Under the pieces are notes generated by a model, which had not been told where the DNA came from, did no database searches, and worked only from the letters and a program-made list of their open reading frames with translations. A stretch of DNA of 64,000 bases from Pseudomonas fluorescens (GTDB lineage Bacteria; Pseudomonadota; Gammaproteobacteria; Pseudomonadales; Pseudomonadaceae). The stretch covers positions 137,425 to 201,424 of the forward strand of contig NZ_KZ477986.1 of the NCBI RefSeq assembly GCF_002837185.1, given 5' to 3'. The translations under genes and the position numbers were made by a program. Of this stretch, positions 44,705-54,192 are shown piece after piece; the first letter of the stretch is position 1, and the number at the start of each line of letters is the position of its first letter.

Positions 44705-45441
44705 CATCAAGCGGCTACAACCTTTACAAAAAGTCGGCACGTGACAGCCAGGGCGAATTGATCGAGCGCTATGCGCCCCTGGTCAAGCGTATTGCCTATC
44801 ACCTGTTGGCGCGCCTGCCCGCCAGCGTGCAGGTGGAAGACCTGATCCAGGCCGGCATGATCGGCCTGCTCGAAGTGTCGACCAAATATGACGCGAGCAA
44901 GGGCGCGAGTTTCGAGACGTATGCGGGTATCCGTATCCGTGGCGCGATGCTCGATGAGGTGCGTAAAGGCGACTGGGCGCCGCGTTCGGTACACCGCAAT
45001 ACGCGCATGGTCAGTGACGCAATTCGTGCAATTGAAGCAAAAACCGGTCGTGACGCTAAAGATCATGAAGTTGCGGCCGAACTCCAATTGAGTCTCGACG
45101 ATTATTACGGGATTTTGAACGATACCTTGGGCAGCCGCCTGTTCAGTTTCGACGACCTGTTGCAGGACGGCGAACACGAAGGGCTGCACGAGGACGGCGC
45201 GAGTGCGCATATGGAACCGTCACGGGATCTGGAAGATGAGCGTTTCCAGGGCGCGTTGGCGGACGCCATTGCCAATTTGCCGGAGCGTGAGCGCCTGGTG
45301 CTGGCGCTGTACTACGACGAAGAGCTGAACCTCAAGGAAATCGGTGAGGTCCTGGGGGTCAGCGAATCGCGTGTCAGCCAGTTGCATAGCCAGTGCGCGG
45401 CCCGCTTGCGGGGGCGGTTGGGAGAGTGGCGCGCGCGCTGA
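44701..45441 (+). CDS. fliA: flagellar sigma factor FliA (sigma-28)
   Basis: A 246-aa sigma-70-family factor that transcribes late flagellar and chemotaxis genes, including fliC and cheV here. ATG at 44701 overlaps the fleN stop. Region 2 is about 17-90 (LVKRIAYHLLARLPASVQVE, then DLIQAGMIGLLEV and FETYAGIRIRGAMLDEVR). Region 4, with its helix-turn-helix, is about 185-240 (LNLKEIGEVLGVSESRVSQL). It is expected to be held in check by FlgM, which is not in this window. Confidence 0.97.
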   Translation: MTSSGYNLYKKSARDSQGELIERYAPLVKRIAYHLLARLPASVQVEDLIQAGMIGLLEVSTKYDASKGASFETYAGIRIRGAMLDEVRKGDWAPRSVHRNTRMVSDAIRAIEAKTGRDAKDHEVAAELQLSLDDYYGILNDTLGSRLFSFDDLLQDGEHEGLHEDGASAHMEPSRDLEDERFQGALADAIANLPERERLVLALYYDEELNLKEIGEVLGVSESRVSQLHSQCAARLRGRLGEWRAR

Positions 45442-45608
45442 CAGGCAGTGTGGGGACACTGCAGATGCTACCGCTAAGGCTTCGGCCTTCGCGGGTTCGC
45501 TCCGTGGTGCCCTGGGCAGTCCTTTTTGTGTAACGCCTGTTGATTGAAGTGGCGCGTCCAGGTGCTGGGCGCGTTTAAGACTGCTTGGAGGTCGAATTGG
45601 ACAAGAAC

Positions 45609-45983
45609 ATGAAAATCCTCATCGTTGATGACTTCTCAACGATGCGGCGGATCATAAAAAACCTGTTGCGTGACCTTGGGTTCACTAACACGGTCGAGGC
45701 GGATGACGGCATTACGGCGATTCCGATCCTCAACAGCGGCAGCATCGACTTTCTGGTAACCGACTGGAACATGCCGGGCATGACCGGTATCGATTTGCTG
45801 CGCCATGTGCGCGCCGATGAAAAACTGCGCAGCCTGCCGGTGTTGATGGTGACCGCCGAAGCCAAGCGTGAACAGATCATCGAAGCCGCCCAAGCCGGGG
45901 TCAACGGTTACGTGGTCAAGCCATTCACAGCATTGGCCTTGAAAGAGAAGATCGAAAAAATCTTCGAACGCATCCACGGCTAA
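45609..45983 (+). CDS. cheY: chemotaxis response regulator CheY
   Basis: A 124-aa single receiver domain that carries the signal from CheA to the motor switch. Acidic residues (VDDFS), the phosphoacceptor D52 in [11 protein letters not shown], Thr in MVTAEA and Lys in VVKPF are all in place. ATG 45609 matches the P. aeruginosa start ([12 protein letters not shown]); an in-frame upstream TTG lies closer to the GGAGG site and could add a few residues. It starts the cheYZAB run, about 170 bp after fliA. That gap holds a small TTCG hairpin and no clear promoter. Confidence 0.95.
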   Translation: MKILIVDDFSTMRRIIKNLLRDLGFTNTVEADDGITAIPILNSGSIDFLVTDWNMPGMTGIDLLRHVRADEKLRSLPVLMVTAEAKREQIIEAAQAGVNGYVVKPFTALALKEKIEKIFERIHG

Positions 45984-46001
45984 TGCCATCGCGGGGGAGC
46001 T

Positions 46002-46790
46002 ATGGAGCATAAAGAAACGTCACAGGGCGACTTTGAGTCGACCCTGAAAAAGCATGCTCACCAGTTGGTCGACAGCCTGGAAAAAGGCCAGTTCGCCGAC
46101 GCGGTGCAGTTGATCCATGAGCTTAACCAGACCCGTGACCGCGGCCTGTACCAGGAAGTGGGCAAGCTCACACGCGAGCTGCACAGTGCGATCGTCAATT
46201 TCCAGATTGACCCGCGCATGCCCCAGGCCGAAGAGATTTCGCAGATCACCGATGCCACTGAACGCCTGTCCTATGTGGTCAGGCTGACCGAGGCGGCGGC
46301 CAACCGCACCATGGACCTGGTGGAAAACGCCACGCCCCTGGTCAACGGCATGGCCAGCGAAGCCCACGCCCTGAGCGTGGACTGGGGCCGTTTCATGCGC
46401 CGCGAAGTAGGGGCTGAAGAGTTCCGTGAGCTGGCGCGTCGGGTTGACGGTTTTCTGTCGCGCAGCGAACAGGAAAATCGCACGGTGGCCAGCAACCTCA
46501 ACGATATTCTGCTGGCCCAGGATTACCAGGACCTCACAGGCCAGGTGATCAAGCGAGTGACCCAACTGGTCACCGAAGTGGAAAGCAACCTGCTCAAACT
46601 GGTGCTCATGGCCGGCCAGGTCGACCGTTTTGCCGGCATCGAACATGACCGTGAAGCGATCCTCTCGGAAAAAGATCCACAAAAACATCTCGCCAAGGGT
46701 GAAGGTCCGCAGATTCATGCCGATAAACGTGAAGACGTCGTATCCGGTCAAGATGACGTAGACGATTTGCTGTCCAGTTTAGGCTTCTAA
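46002..46790 (+). CDS. cheZ: chemotaxis phosphatase CheZ
   Basis: A 262-aa helical protein that dephosphorylates CheY. The active-site motif QDYQDLTGQVIKRV (about 173-186) contains the acid and glutamine used in catalysis. The last residues, QDDVDDLLSSLGF, form the CheY-tethering peptide. It lies 18 bp after cheY and 11 bp before cheA. Confidence 0.95.
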   Translation: MEHKETSQGDFESTLKKHAHQLVDSLEKGQFADAVQLIHELNQTRDRGLYQEVGKLTRELHSAIVNFQIDPRMPQAEEISQITDATERLSYVVRLTEAAANRTMDLVENATPLVNGMASEAHALSVDWGRFMRREVGAEEFRELARRVDGFLSRSEQENRTVASNLNDILLAQDYQDLTGQVIKRVTQLVTEVESNLLKLVLMAGQVDRFAGIEHDREAILSEKDPQKHLAKGEGPQIHADKREDVVSGQDDVDDLLSSLGF

Positions 46791-46801
46791 GGAGCACCCA
46801 C

Positions 46802-49036
46802 ATGAGCTTCGGCGCCGATGAAGAAATCCTTCAGGATTTCCTTGTAGAGGCCGGCGAAATTTTAGAGCAACTGTCCGAACAACTGGTCGAGCTGGAAAGC
46901 CGCCCGGATGATGCGAACCTGCTCAATGCAATTTTTCGCGGTTTTCACACTGTAAAAGGGGGCGCCGGCTTCCTCCAGCTCCATGAGCTGGTGGAGTGCT
47001 GTCACATCGCCGAGAACGTGTTCGACATCCTGCGCAAGGGTGAGCGTCAGGTTGACTCGGAATTGATGGACGTGATTCTCGAAGCACTGGATGCGGTCAA
47101 CGGCATGTTCAGCGAAGTGCGCGAACGTGCGCCGATCACGGCCGCCACCCCGGAACTGCTGGCCGCCCTGGCGCGCCTGGCCGAACCGGCTGCCGAAGCA
47201 CCTGCGGTGCAAGCCGAGCCTGAACCGGTGGCGCAAGCCGAGCCGGACGTGACCGACAGCGAGTTCGAGCAACTGCTCGACTCGCTCAATGCGGTCAAGG
47301 CTCAAGCTGAAGCGCCGGTTGCGGCTGCGCCGGTCGCCACGCCGACCAGCGAAGACATTACCGACGCCGAATTCGAATCCCTGCTCGACCAGTTGCATGG
47401 CAAAGGCCAGTTCGCAGCCGACGCCGTGGCCCCGGCTCCGTCGGATGCCGCGCCCGCTACGCCGGCAGCGCCGGCAGCCAATGCCAGCACCGATATTACC
47501 GACGACGAGTTCGAGGCACTGCTCGACCAACTGCATGGCAAAGGCACGTTTGTCGCCGAAGCCTTGCCGCAAGTCGCGGCCACCGCCGCCGCCCCAGCCA
47601 CCCCAGCCGCCAAGGCTGAACCGGCCGGCGACGGGCTGATCTCCGACCACGAATTCGAAGCGTTGCTCGACGAGTTGCACGGCAAGGGCAAATTCACCGA
47701 AGTGGCCCCGGCCGCCGCCGCTCCCGCCGCCGCAGCTGTCGTTACGCCCGCACCGGTTGCCGCCAAGGCCGCAGCGCCGGCTGCCAAGCCCGCGCCTGCA
47801 GCGGCTGCGGCGCCAGCCCCGGCGCGTGCTGCCCCGGCGCCGGTCGCGGACAAACCTGCCAGTGAAGCCGAAACCACCGTGCGCGTAGACACCGCGCGCC
47901 TGGACGACATCATGAACATGGTCGGCGAACTGGTACTGGTGCGTAACCGCCTGGTGCGCCTGGGTTTGAACAGTGGCGACGAAGCCATGCAGAAGGCCGT
48001 GTCGAACCTCGACGTGGTCACCGCCGATCTGCAGACCGCCGTGATGAAAACGCGGATGCAGCCGATCAAGAAAGTCTTCGGGCGCTTTCCGCGGCTGGTT
48101 CGCGATCTGGCGCGCCAGCTCAAGAAAGAAATCAACCTGGAACTGGTGGGTGAAGAAACCGACCTCGACAAAAACCTCGTCGAGGCCCTGGCCGACCCGC
48201 TGGTCCACTTGGTGCGCAACGCCGTCGACCACGGCGTGGAAACCCCGGAAGAACGCGAAGCCTCGGGCAAGTCACGCAACGGCAAGGTGATCCTGGCGGC
48301 GGAGCAGGAGGGCGACCACATCCTGCTGTCGATTACCGATGACGGCAAAGGCATGGACCCGGCCATCTTGCGCAATATCGCGGTCAAGCGCGGCGTGATG
48401 GACAAGGACGCCGCCGACCGCCTGACCGACACCGAGTGCTACAACCTGATCTTCGCGCCGGGTTTCTCGACCAAGACCGAGATTTCCGACGTGTCCGGCC
48501 GTGGCGTCGGCATGGACGTGGTGAAGACCAAGATCAGCCAGCTCAACGGCTCGATCAATATCTACTCGACCAAGGGCCAGGGCTCCAAGATCGTCATCAA
48601 GGTGCCGTTGACCCTGGCGATCATGCCGACCCTGATGGTGATGCTGGGCAACCAGGCGTTCGCCTTCCCGCTGGTCAACGTCAACGAGATCTTCCACCTC
48701 GACCTGTCGCGCACCAACGTGGTGGACGGCCAGGAAGTGGTGATCGTGCGCGACAAGGCCTTGCCGCTGTTCTACCTCAAACGCTGGCTGGTGGCCTCGG
48801 CCAAGCATGAAGAGCAGCGCGAGGGCCATGTGGTGATTCTCTCGGTGGGCACCCAGCGCATCGGCTTTGTGGTCGATCAACTGGTGGGCCAGGAAGAAGT
48901 GGTGATCAAGCCTTTGGGCAAGATGCTGCAGGGCACCCCGGGCATGTCGGGTGCCACCATCACCGGTGACGGTCGCATCGCGCTGATTCTCGATGTTCCG
49001 AGCATGCTCAAGCGTTACGCCGCACGGCGTATTTGA
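46802..49036 (+). CDS. cheA: chemotaxis histidine kinase CheA
   Basis: A 744-aa kinase. P1 (1-110) has the phosphorylated H49 in FHTVKGGAGFL. From about 125 to 355 there is an Ala/Pro-rich linker with no obvious P2 domain, but with four copies of a motif like ITDDEFEALLDQLHGKG (150-162 partial, 186-204, 232-250, 280-298). P3 dimerisation (about 358-420), P4 ATPase (about 420-605, with LVRNAVDHGVETPEER and GRGVGMDVV) and P5 CheW-like (about 610-744) follow. It autophosphorylates in the receptor array and passes phosphate to CheY and CheB. Confidence 0.96.
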   Translation: MSFGADEEILQDFLVEAGEILEQLSEQLVELESRPDDANLLNAIFRGFHTVKGGAGFLQLHELVECCHIAENVFDILRKGERQVDSELMDVILEALDAVNGMFSEVRERAPITAATPELLAALARLAEPAAEAPAVQAEPEPVAQAEPDVTDSEFEQLLDSLNAVKAQAEAPVAAAPVATPTSEDITDAEFESLLDQLHGKGQFAADAVAPAPSDAAPATPAAPAANASTDITDDEFEALLDQLHGKGTFVAEALPQVAATAAAPATPAAKAEPAGDGLISDHEFEALLDELHGKGKFTEVAPAAAAPAAAAVVTPAPVAAKAAAPAAKPAPAAAAAPAPARAAPAPVADKPASEAETTVRVDTARLDDIMNMVGELVLVRNRLVRLGLNSGDEAMQKAVSNLDVVTADLQTAVMKTRMQPIKKVFGRFPRLVRDLARQLKKEINLELVGEETDLDKNLVEALADPLVHLVRNAVDHGVETPEEREASGKSRNGKVILAAEQEGDHILLSITDDGKGMDPAILRNIAVKRGVMDKDAADRLTDTECYNLIFAPGFSTKTEISDVSGRGVGMDVVKTKISQLNGSINIYSTKGQGSKIVIKVPLTLAIMPTLMVMLGNQAFAFPLVNVNEIFHLDLSRTNVVDGQEVVIVRDKALPLFYLKRWLVASAKHEEQREGHVVILSVGTQRIGFVVDQLVGQEEVVIKPLGKMLQGTPGMSGATITGDGRIALILDVPSMLKRYAARRI

Positions 49037-49084
49037 TTCTGGCGGGGCAGGGCGCGAGTGCCCGCCCCGTCTAACGGAGTGTTT

Positions 49085-50224
49085 ATGGCAGTCAAGGTCC
49101 TGGTGGTGGACGATTCGGGTTTCTTCCGCCGCCGCGTCTCGGAGATTCTTTCCGCCGATCCAACGATCCAGGTAGTCGGCACGGCCACCAACGGCAAAGA
49201 GGCGATCGATCAAGCCATTGCGTTGAAGCCGGACGTGATCACCATGGACTACGAAATGCCGATGATGGATGGCATCACGGCCGTGCGTCATATCATGCAA
49301 CGTTGCCCGACACCGGTGTTGATGTTCTCCTCGCTGACCCACGAAGGCGCCCGGGTTACCCTGGATGCGCTGGATGCCGGCGCGGTGGACTTCCTGCCGA
49401 AGAATTTCGAAGACATCTCGCGCAACCCCGAGAAGGTCAAGCAGATGCTGTGCGAGAAAGTGCACAGCATTTCGCGCAGTAACCGCCGCAGCCTGTTCAG
49501 CGCACCTGCCCCTGCCTCTGCGCCGACGCCTGCACCCGCACCTGCAGCGGCGCCAGCGTCGTCGTTCAGCCGCGCCGCGCCGGCACCGGCAGCGCGTCCC
49601 GCGCCGGCAGCCCCCAGTCGTGCCGCGGCATCGAGCACCCATTCGCCCGCGCCCAAGCGCAAGGCCTACAAGCTGGTCGCTATCGGTACGTCCACCGGCG
49701 GGCCGGTCGCCTTGCAGCGTGTATTGACCCAACTGCCGGCCAACTTCCCGGCGCCGATCGTGCTGGTGCAACACATGCCCGCCGCCTTCACCAAGGCCTT
49801 CGCCGAGCGTCTGGACAAGCTGTGCCGCATCAGCGTCAAGGAAGCCGAGGACGGCGACATCCTGCGCCCTGGCCTGGCGCTGCTGGCCCCGGGTGGCAAG
49901 CAGATGATGGTGGACGGCCGTGGTGCGATCAAGATCCTGCCAGGCGACGAGCGCCTGAACTACAAGCCGTGCGTGGACATTACCTTCGGTTCGGCGGCCA
50001 AGTCCTATGGCGACAAAGTTCTGGCGGTGGTGCTCACCGGCATGGGCGCCGACGGCCGTGAAGGCGCGCGCCTGCTCAAGCAGGGCGGCAGCGCCATCTG
50101 GGCCCAGGACGAAGCCAGCTGTGTGATCTATGGCATGCCCATGGCCATCGTCAAGGCCGACCTGGCTGACGCGGTCTACAGCCTGGACGACATCGGCAAG
50201 CATCTGGTGGAGGCCTGCCTCTGA
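49085..50224 (+). CDS. cheB: chemotaxis methylesterase CheB
   Basis: A 379-aa two-domain protein. The receiver (1-125) has D55 in [13 protein letters not shown]. An Ala/Pro-rich linker (about 142-190) leads to the methylesterase domain (about 195-379), with the catalytic serine in [11 protein letters not shown], His in VQHMPAAFT and Asp in [12 protein letters not shown]. It demethylates receptor glutamyl esters for adaptation. ATG 49085 follows AACGGAG. Its stop overlaps the motC start. Confidence 0.95.
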   Translation: MAVKVLVVDDSGFFRRRVSEILSADPTIQVVGTATNGKEAIDQAIALKPDVITMDYEMPMMDGITAVRHIMQRCPTPVLMFSSLTHEGARVTLDALDAGAVDFLPKNFEDISRNPEKVKQMLCEKVHSISRSNRRSLFSAPAPASAPTPAPAPAAAPASSFSRAAPAPAARPAPAAPSRAAASSTHSPAPKRKAYKLVAIGTSTGGPVALQRVLTQLPANFPAPIVLVQHMPAAFTKAFAERLDKLCRISVKEAEDGDILRPGLALLAPGGKQMMVDGRGAIKILPGDERLNYKPCVDITFGSAAKSYGDKVLAVVLTGMGADGREGARLLKQGGSAIWAQDEASCVIYGMPMAIVKADLADAVYSLDDIGKHLVEACL

Positions 50225-50964
50225 TGGATGTCTTGAGCCTGATCGGCATCACCCTGGCGTTTGTCGCGATCATCGGCGGCAACTACCTGGAAGGCGGCCA
50301 CCTCGGCGCCCTGGCCAACGGCCCGGCGGCGCTGATCGTGATCGGCGGCACCGTGGGCGCGGCGTTGCTGCAGTCGCCGCTGAACTCGTTCAAGCGCGCC
50401 ATGCAGATTCTGGTCTGGATTATTTTCCCGCCACGGGTCGACATGCCGGGCGGCATCGACCGCGTGGTCAACTGGAGCCTCACCGCCCGCAAGGAAGGCT
50501 TGCTGGGCCTGGAAGGCGTGGCCGATGCCGAGCCCGACAGCTACGCCCGCAAGGGCTTGCAACTGCTGGTGGACGGCGCCGAGCCGGAAGCGATCCGCAG
50601 CATCCTCGAGGTGGATTTCTACACCCAGGAAAGCCGTGACATCAATGCGGCCAAAGTGTTTGAAAGCATGGGCGGCTACGCGCCGACCATCGGCATCATC
50701 GGCGCGGTGATGGGCCTGATCCACGTGATGGGCAACCTGGCCGACCCTTCGCAACTGGGCAGCGGCATTGCCGTGGCGTTTGTCGCCACCATCTATGGCG
50801 TGGCGAGCGCCAACCTGGTGCTGCTGCCGGTGGCGAGCAAGCTCAAGTCGATTGCCATGCGCCAGTCCCGCTACCGCGAAATGCTGCTCGAAGGCATCCT
50901 GTCGATTGCCGAGGGCGAAAACCCGCGCTCCATCGAACTGAAGCTCCAGGGCTTCACGGATTGA
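50224..50964 (+). CDS. motC: flagellar stator protein MotC (MotA family)
   Basis: A 246-aa inner-membrane proton-channel subunit with four membrane helices (about 5-25, 30-50, 150-172, 180-202). The cytoplasmic loop contains the conserved charged residues that contact FliG, and GGYAPTIGIIGAVMGLIHVM is the family signature. In Pseudomonas, MotCD is the second stator besides MotAB and supports swarming. It overlaps cheB by 1 bp. A REP doublet lies between it and motD. Confidence 0.95.
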   Translation: MDVLSLIGITLAFVAIIGGNYLEGGHLGALANGPAALIVIGGTVGAALLQSPLNSFKRAMQILVWIIFPPRVDMPGGIDRVVNWSLTARKEGLLGLEGVADAEPDSYARKGLQLLVDGAEPEAIRSILEVDFYTQESRDINAAKVFESMGGYAPTIGIIGAVMGLIHVMGNLADPSQLGSGIAVAFVATIYGVASANLVLLPVASKLKSIAMRQSRYREMLLEGILSIAEGENPRSIELKLQGFTD

Positions 50965-50977
50965 TGGGTATGAACCC

Positions 50978-51077
50978 TGTAGGAGCGAGCTTGCTCGCGA
51001 AAATCGTCAACGATAGCGCGTGCATCCTGGATGAGCGCGTTGTCCTTGCGTGTCTCGCGAGCAAGCTCGCTTCTACA
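50978..51077. repeat. REP doublet (TGTAGGAGCGAGCTTGCTCG family) inside the motC-motD gap
   Basis: Inverted arms TGTAGGAGCGAGCTTGCTCG and CGAGCAAGCTCGCTTCTACA, about 60 bp apart, separate two genes whose products form one complex. It leaves only 30 bp before the motD start. Confidence 0.87.
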
Positions 51078-51106
51078 GTTGCGTCGGTTTGTGGAGGGGA
51101 GTGCCT

Positions 51107-51994
51107 GTGAGCCGTCGCCGTCGCGAGCCTGAAGAACACGTCAACCATGAACGCTGGCTGGTGTCGTACGCGGACTTCATCACCTTGCTGTTTGCGTTTT
51201 TCGTGGTGATGTATTCGATCTCGTCGATCAACGAAGGCAAGTACAAGATCATTTCCCAGGCACTGGTCGGGGTGTTCAACGATTCCGAGCGTGCGCTCAA
51301 GCCGATTCCCATTGGCGAAGAGCGGCCTAGGACGGTGACCCCGGCCAAGCCACTGGTCAACGACAGCGATGAGACTGCCGCCGGCATCGGCGGCACCAGC
51401 GACCCGCTCAAAAGCATCGCCGACGATATCAGCGCCGCGTTCGGTGACCTGATCAAGTCCAACCAGATGACCGTGCGCGGCAATGAGCTGTGGGTGGAGA
51501 TCGAGCTCAATTCCAGCCTGTTGTTCGCCAGTGCCGATGCGCTGCCAAGCGACCAGGCCTTCACCATCATCGACAAGGTGGCGGCGATCCTCAGGCCGTT
51601 TGAAAACCCGATCCACGTCGAAGGCTTTACCGACAACGTGCCGATCAGCACCGCGCAGTACCCGACCAACTGGGAACTGTCCTCGGCGCGCGCGGCAAGC
51701 ATCGTGCGCATGCTCGCGATGCAGGGGGTCAACCCCCAGCGCCTGGCGTCGGTGGGCTACGGTGAATTCCAGCCGGTGGCCAATAACGCCACGGCCGAAG
51801 GCCGCGGGCGCAACCGGCGCGTGGTGCTGGTGGTGTCACGTAACCTGGATGTACGCCGCAGCCTGACCGGCACCGGCACGGCGAATGCAACACCGGATGC
51901 GGCATTGAGGCGTGCTGGCACACAAACTGCACCGGCCCCTGCAAAGCCGCCGGTGCGGACAAGCTCCGTCAATTCTCCGTCACCGGCTCAATAA
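51107..51994 (+). CDS. motD: flagellar stator protein MotD (MotB family)
   Basis: A 295-aa stator subunit. GTG 51107 (MSRRRREPEEHVNHERW) is used because GGAGGGGA lies 6 bp upstream; the longer frame begins inside the REP. One membrane helix (about 18-40) has the proton-carrying aspartate D23 in SYADFITLLFAFFVVMYS. The periplasmic OmpA/MotB domain (about 140-250) binds peptidoglycan (VEGFTDNVPI, then NWELSSARAASIVRML and GRGRNRRVVL). The C-terminal tail is Ala/Thr/Pro-rich. Confidence 0.95.
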   Translation: MSRRRREPEEHVNHERWLVSYADFITLLFAFFVVMYSISSINEGKYKIISQALVGVFNDSERALKPIPIGEERPRTVTPAKPLVNDSDETAAGIGGTSDPLKSIADDISAAFGDLIKSNQMTVRGNELWVEIELNSSLLFASADALPSDQAFTIIDKVAAILRPFENPIHVEGFTDNVPISTAQYPTNWELSSARAASIVRMLAMQGVNPQRLASVGYGEFQPVANNATAEGRGRNRRVVLVVSRNLDVRRSLTGTGTANATPDAALRRAGTQTAPAPAKPPVRTSSVNSPSPAQ

Positions 51995-52044
51995 CCCATG
52001 CAATGTCTCGGTCGCGCCTGTGCCCGCCGGGAGGAATCAACCGA

Positions 52045-52833
52045 ATGAGAGTCTGGGCAGTTGCCAATCAAAAGGGTGGAGTCGGCAAGACCACCACTTC
52101 CATCGCTTTAGCCGGCTTGCTGGCCGAGGCGGGCAAGCGTGTGGTCGTGGTCGACCTCGACCCCCACGGCTCCATGACCAGTTATTTCGGCTACGACCCG
52201 GATGCGCTGGAACACAGTTGCTACGACCTGTTCCTGCACAAGGGCAGCGTGCCGAGCGACCTGCCCGGGCAACTGCTGCTGCCCACCAGCAATGACAGTA
52301 TTTCGCTGTTGCCGTCCAGCACCGCCCTGGCCACCCTCGAGCGCCAGTCGCCGGGCCAGAGCGGCCTGGGCCTGGTGATCGCCAAGACCCTGGCGCAACT
52401 GTGGCAGGACTTCGATTACGCGATCATCGACAGCCCGCCGTTGCTCGGCGTGCTGATGGTCAATGCCTTGGCGGCCAGCCAGCAGTTGGTGATCCCGGTG
52501 CAGACCGAGCACCTGGCCGTCAAAGGCCTGGAGCGCATGGTCAGCACCCTGGCGATGATCAACCGTTCGCGCAAACAGGCGCTGCCGTTCAGCATCGTGC
52601 CGACCTTGTTCGACCGGCGTACCCAGGCGTCCCTCGGCACCCTGCGCGTGCTGCGCGATGGCTACCCGGACAGCATCTGGAATGGCTACATCCCGGTGGA
52701 CACGCGCCTGCGCGACGCCAGCCGCGCGGGGCTTACGCCGTCGCAGTTCGACGGCAAGAGCCGTGGCGTACTGGCTTACAGGGCGTTGCTCAAGCACCTG
52801 CTGTCCCAGCAGCTTGTGGCGCAGGTGGCGTGA
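52045..52833 (+). CDS. parC: ParA-like ATPase ParC (chemotaxis array positioning)
   Basis: A 262-aa ParA/Soj-type ATPase. MRVWAVANQKGGVGKTTTSI carries the deviant Walker A (KGGVGKT, 10-16); VVVDLDPHGSMTSYF and IIDSPPLLG follow. ATG 52045 is preceded by GGGAGGAAT. Position between motD and a CheW-domain gene identifies it as the ParC of polar chemotaxis arrays described in Vibrio and present in pseudomonads, rather than a plasmid or chromosome partition ATPase. It overlaps parP by 3 bp. Confidence 0.9.
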   Translation: MRVWAVANQKGGVGKTTTSIALAGLLAEAGKRVVVVDLDPHGSMTSYFGYDPDALEHSCYDLFLHKGSVPSDLPGQLLLPTSNDSISLLPSSTALATLERQSPGQSGLGLVIAKTLAQLWQDFDYAIIDSPPLLGVLMVNALAASQQLVIPVQTEHLAVKGLERMVSTLAMINRSRKQALPFSIVPTLFDRRTQASLGTLRVLRDGYPDSIWNGYIPVDTRLRDASRAGLTPSQFDGKSRGVLAYRALLKHLLSQQLVAQVA

Positions 52834-53630
52834 TGAACCGTCCCGTTCAATTCAAGACCCGCCCGCAACTGGCACTGGAATCCTACCTGGATGCCTTGCT
52901 GCAGGACGCCACTGCCGAAGAACTGCCGGAACCGCTCCTGATGCCGGAGCCGGAGCCGGTCGTCGAGCCTGAAGCTGCGCTGGATGAGTTCCAGTTGGCG
53001 GTGCTCGAGGAGCAGGCCCGCGACGCCCTGATCGAGGCGGTGCCCGTGGTGCTGCCGACCACGCCTGAAGGGGTGGCGCCGGTGGTGGTCGAGCCGATCG
53101 TGCAAGTGCACCTGCCGCCGAGCATCACGCCGCCACCGGTGACTGGTGATGGTCGCCCGTCCTGGGCCGCCGAGCCGTTCGAATGCCTGTTGTTCGATGT
53201 GGCCGGCCTGACCCTGGCGGTGCCGCTGGTGTGCCTGGGCTCGATCTATTCCCTGGAAGGCCAGGAACTGACGCCACTGTTCGGGCAGCCGGAGTGGTTT
53301 CTCGGCATCCTGCCCAGCCAGGCCGGCAATCTCAAGGTGCTGGACACGGCGCGCTGGGTAATGCCCGACCGCTACCGTGACGACTTTCAACAGGGCCTGC
53401 AGTACGTGATCTCCGTGCAGGGTTACGAGTGGGGGCTGGCGGTGCATCAAGTCAGCCGCTCGTTGCGCCTGGACCCGAACGAAATCAAATGGCGCAGCCA
53501 CCGTGGCCAACGGCCGTGGTTGGCGGGCACCGTGATTGAACACATGTGCGCATTGCTCGACGTCGCCGAACTGGCCGAGTTGATCGCCAGTGGCGCGGTC
53601 AAGACGATGGCGCAGAACAAACGCAGTTGA
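52833..53630 (+). CDS. parP: ParP, CheW-domain array-anchoring protein
   Basis: A 265-aa protein from ATG 52833 (MNRPVQFKTRPQLALESYLD). The N-terminal 110 residues are Pro/Glu/Val-rich and probably disordered; the C-terminal CheW-like domain (about 115-255; CLLFDVAGLTLAVPLVCLGS) is the part that binds CheA and receptors in Vibrio ParP. It overlaps parC (TGATG), so the two are translated together. ParP should tether the array to ParC at the pole. The open frame upstream of 52833 is antiparallel coding noise inside parC. Confidence 0.88.
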   Translation: MNRPVQFKTRPQLALESYLDALLQDATAEELPEPLLMPEPEPVVEPEAALDEFQLAVLEEQARDALIEAVPVVLPTTPEGVAPVVVEPIVQVHLPPSITPPPVTGDGRPSWAAEPFECLLFDVAGLTLAVPLVCLGSIYSLEGQELTPLFGQPEWFLGILPSQAGNLKVLDTARWVMPDRYRDDFQQGLQYVISVQGYEWGLAVHQVSRSLRLDPNEIKWRSHRGQRPWLAGTVIEHMCALLDVAELAELIASGAVKTMAQNKRS

Positions 53631-53709
53631 TTGGACAATAGAAGGTCGTGCGGTTGCGCGGCCCATTAGCACACACGCCGTCGATAGCGGCATTTGAGGG
53701 GTCAGAAAG

Positions 53710-54192
53710 ATGAACAAGTCAGCGTCCGCACAAGGTTTGGATGATCCGATCCTGCAATGGGTGACCTTCAAACTGGACAACGAGTCCTACGGCATTAACG
53801 TGATGCGCGTGCAGGAAGTGCTGCGCTACACCGAGATCGCCCCGGTACCGGGTGCACCGAGCTACGTGCTGGGCATCATCAACCTGCGCGGCAACGTGGT
53901 GACGGTGATTGATACCCGCCAGCGCTTCGGCCTGGCGCCGACCGATGTCAACGACAACACACGCATCGTCATCATCGAAGCCGACAAGCAAGTGGTCGGG
54001 ATCATGGTCGACAGCGTCGCCGAAGTGGTCTACCTGCGTCAGTCGGAAGTGGAAACCGCGCCGAACGTGGGCAACGAAGAATCCGCCAAGTTTATCCAGG
54101 GCGTGTGCAACAAGAACAACGAGCTGTTGATTCTGGTTGAGCTGGACAAAATGATGAGCGAAGAAGAATGGTCGGAACTGGAGAGTATCTGA
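53710..54192 (+). CDS. cheW: chemotaxis adaptor CheW
   Basis: A 160-aa CheW domain protein that couples receptors to CheA. QWVTFKLDNESYGINVMRVQ, then EVLRYTEIAPVPGAPSYVLG and IINLRGNVVTVIDTR, are the family core. It is preceded by GAGGGGTCAGAAAG at a good distance from ATG 53710. The stop codon directly abuts the following gene. Together with parC/parP it forms the array-positioning block. Confidence 0.95.
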   Translation: MNKSASAQGLDDPILQWVTFKLDNESYGINVMRVQEVLRYTEIAPVPGAPSYVLGIINLRGNVVTVIDTRQRFGLAPTDVNDNTRIVIIEADKQVVGIMVDSVAEVVYLRQSEVETAPNVGNEESAKFIQGVCNKNNELLILVELDKMMSEEEWSELESI

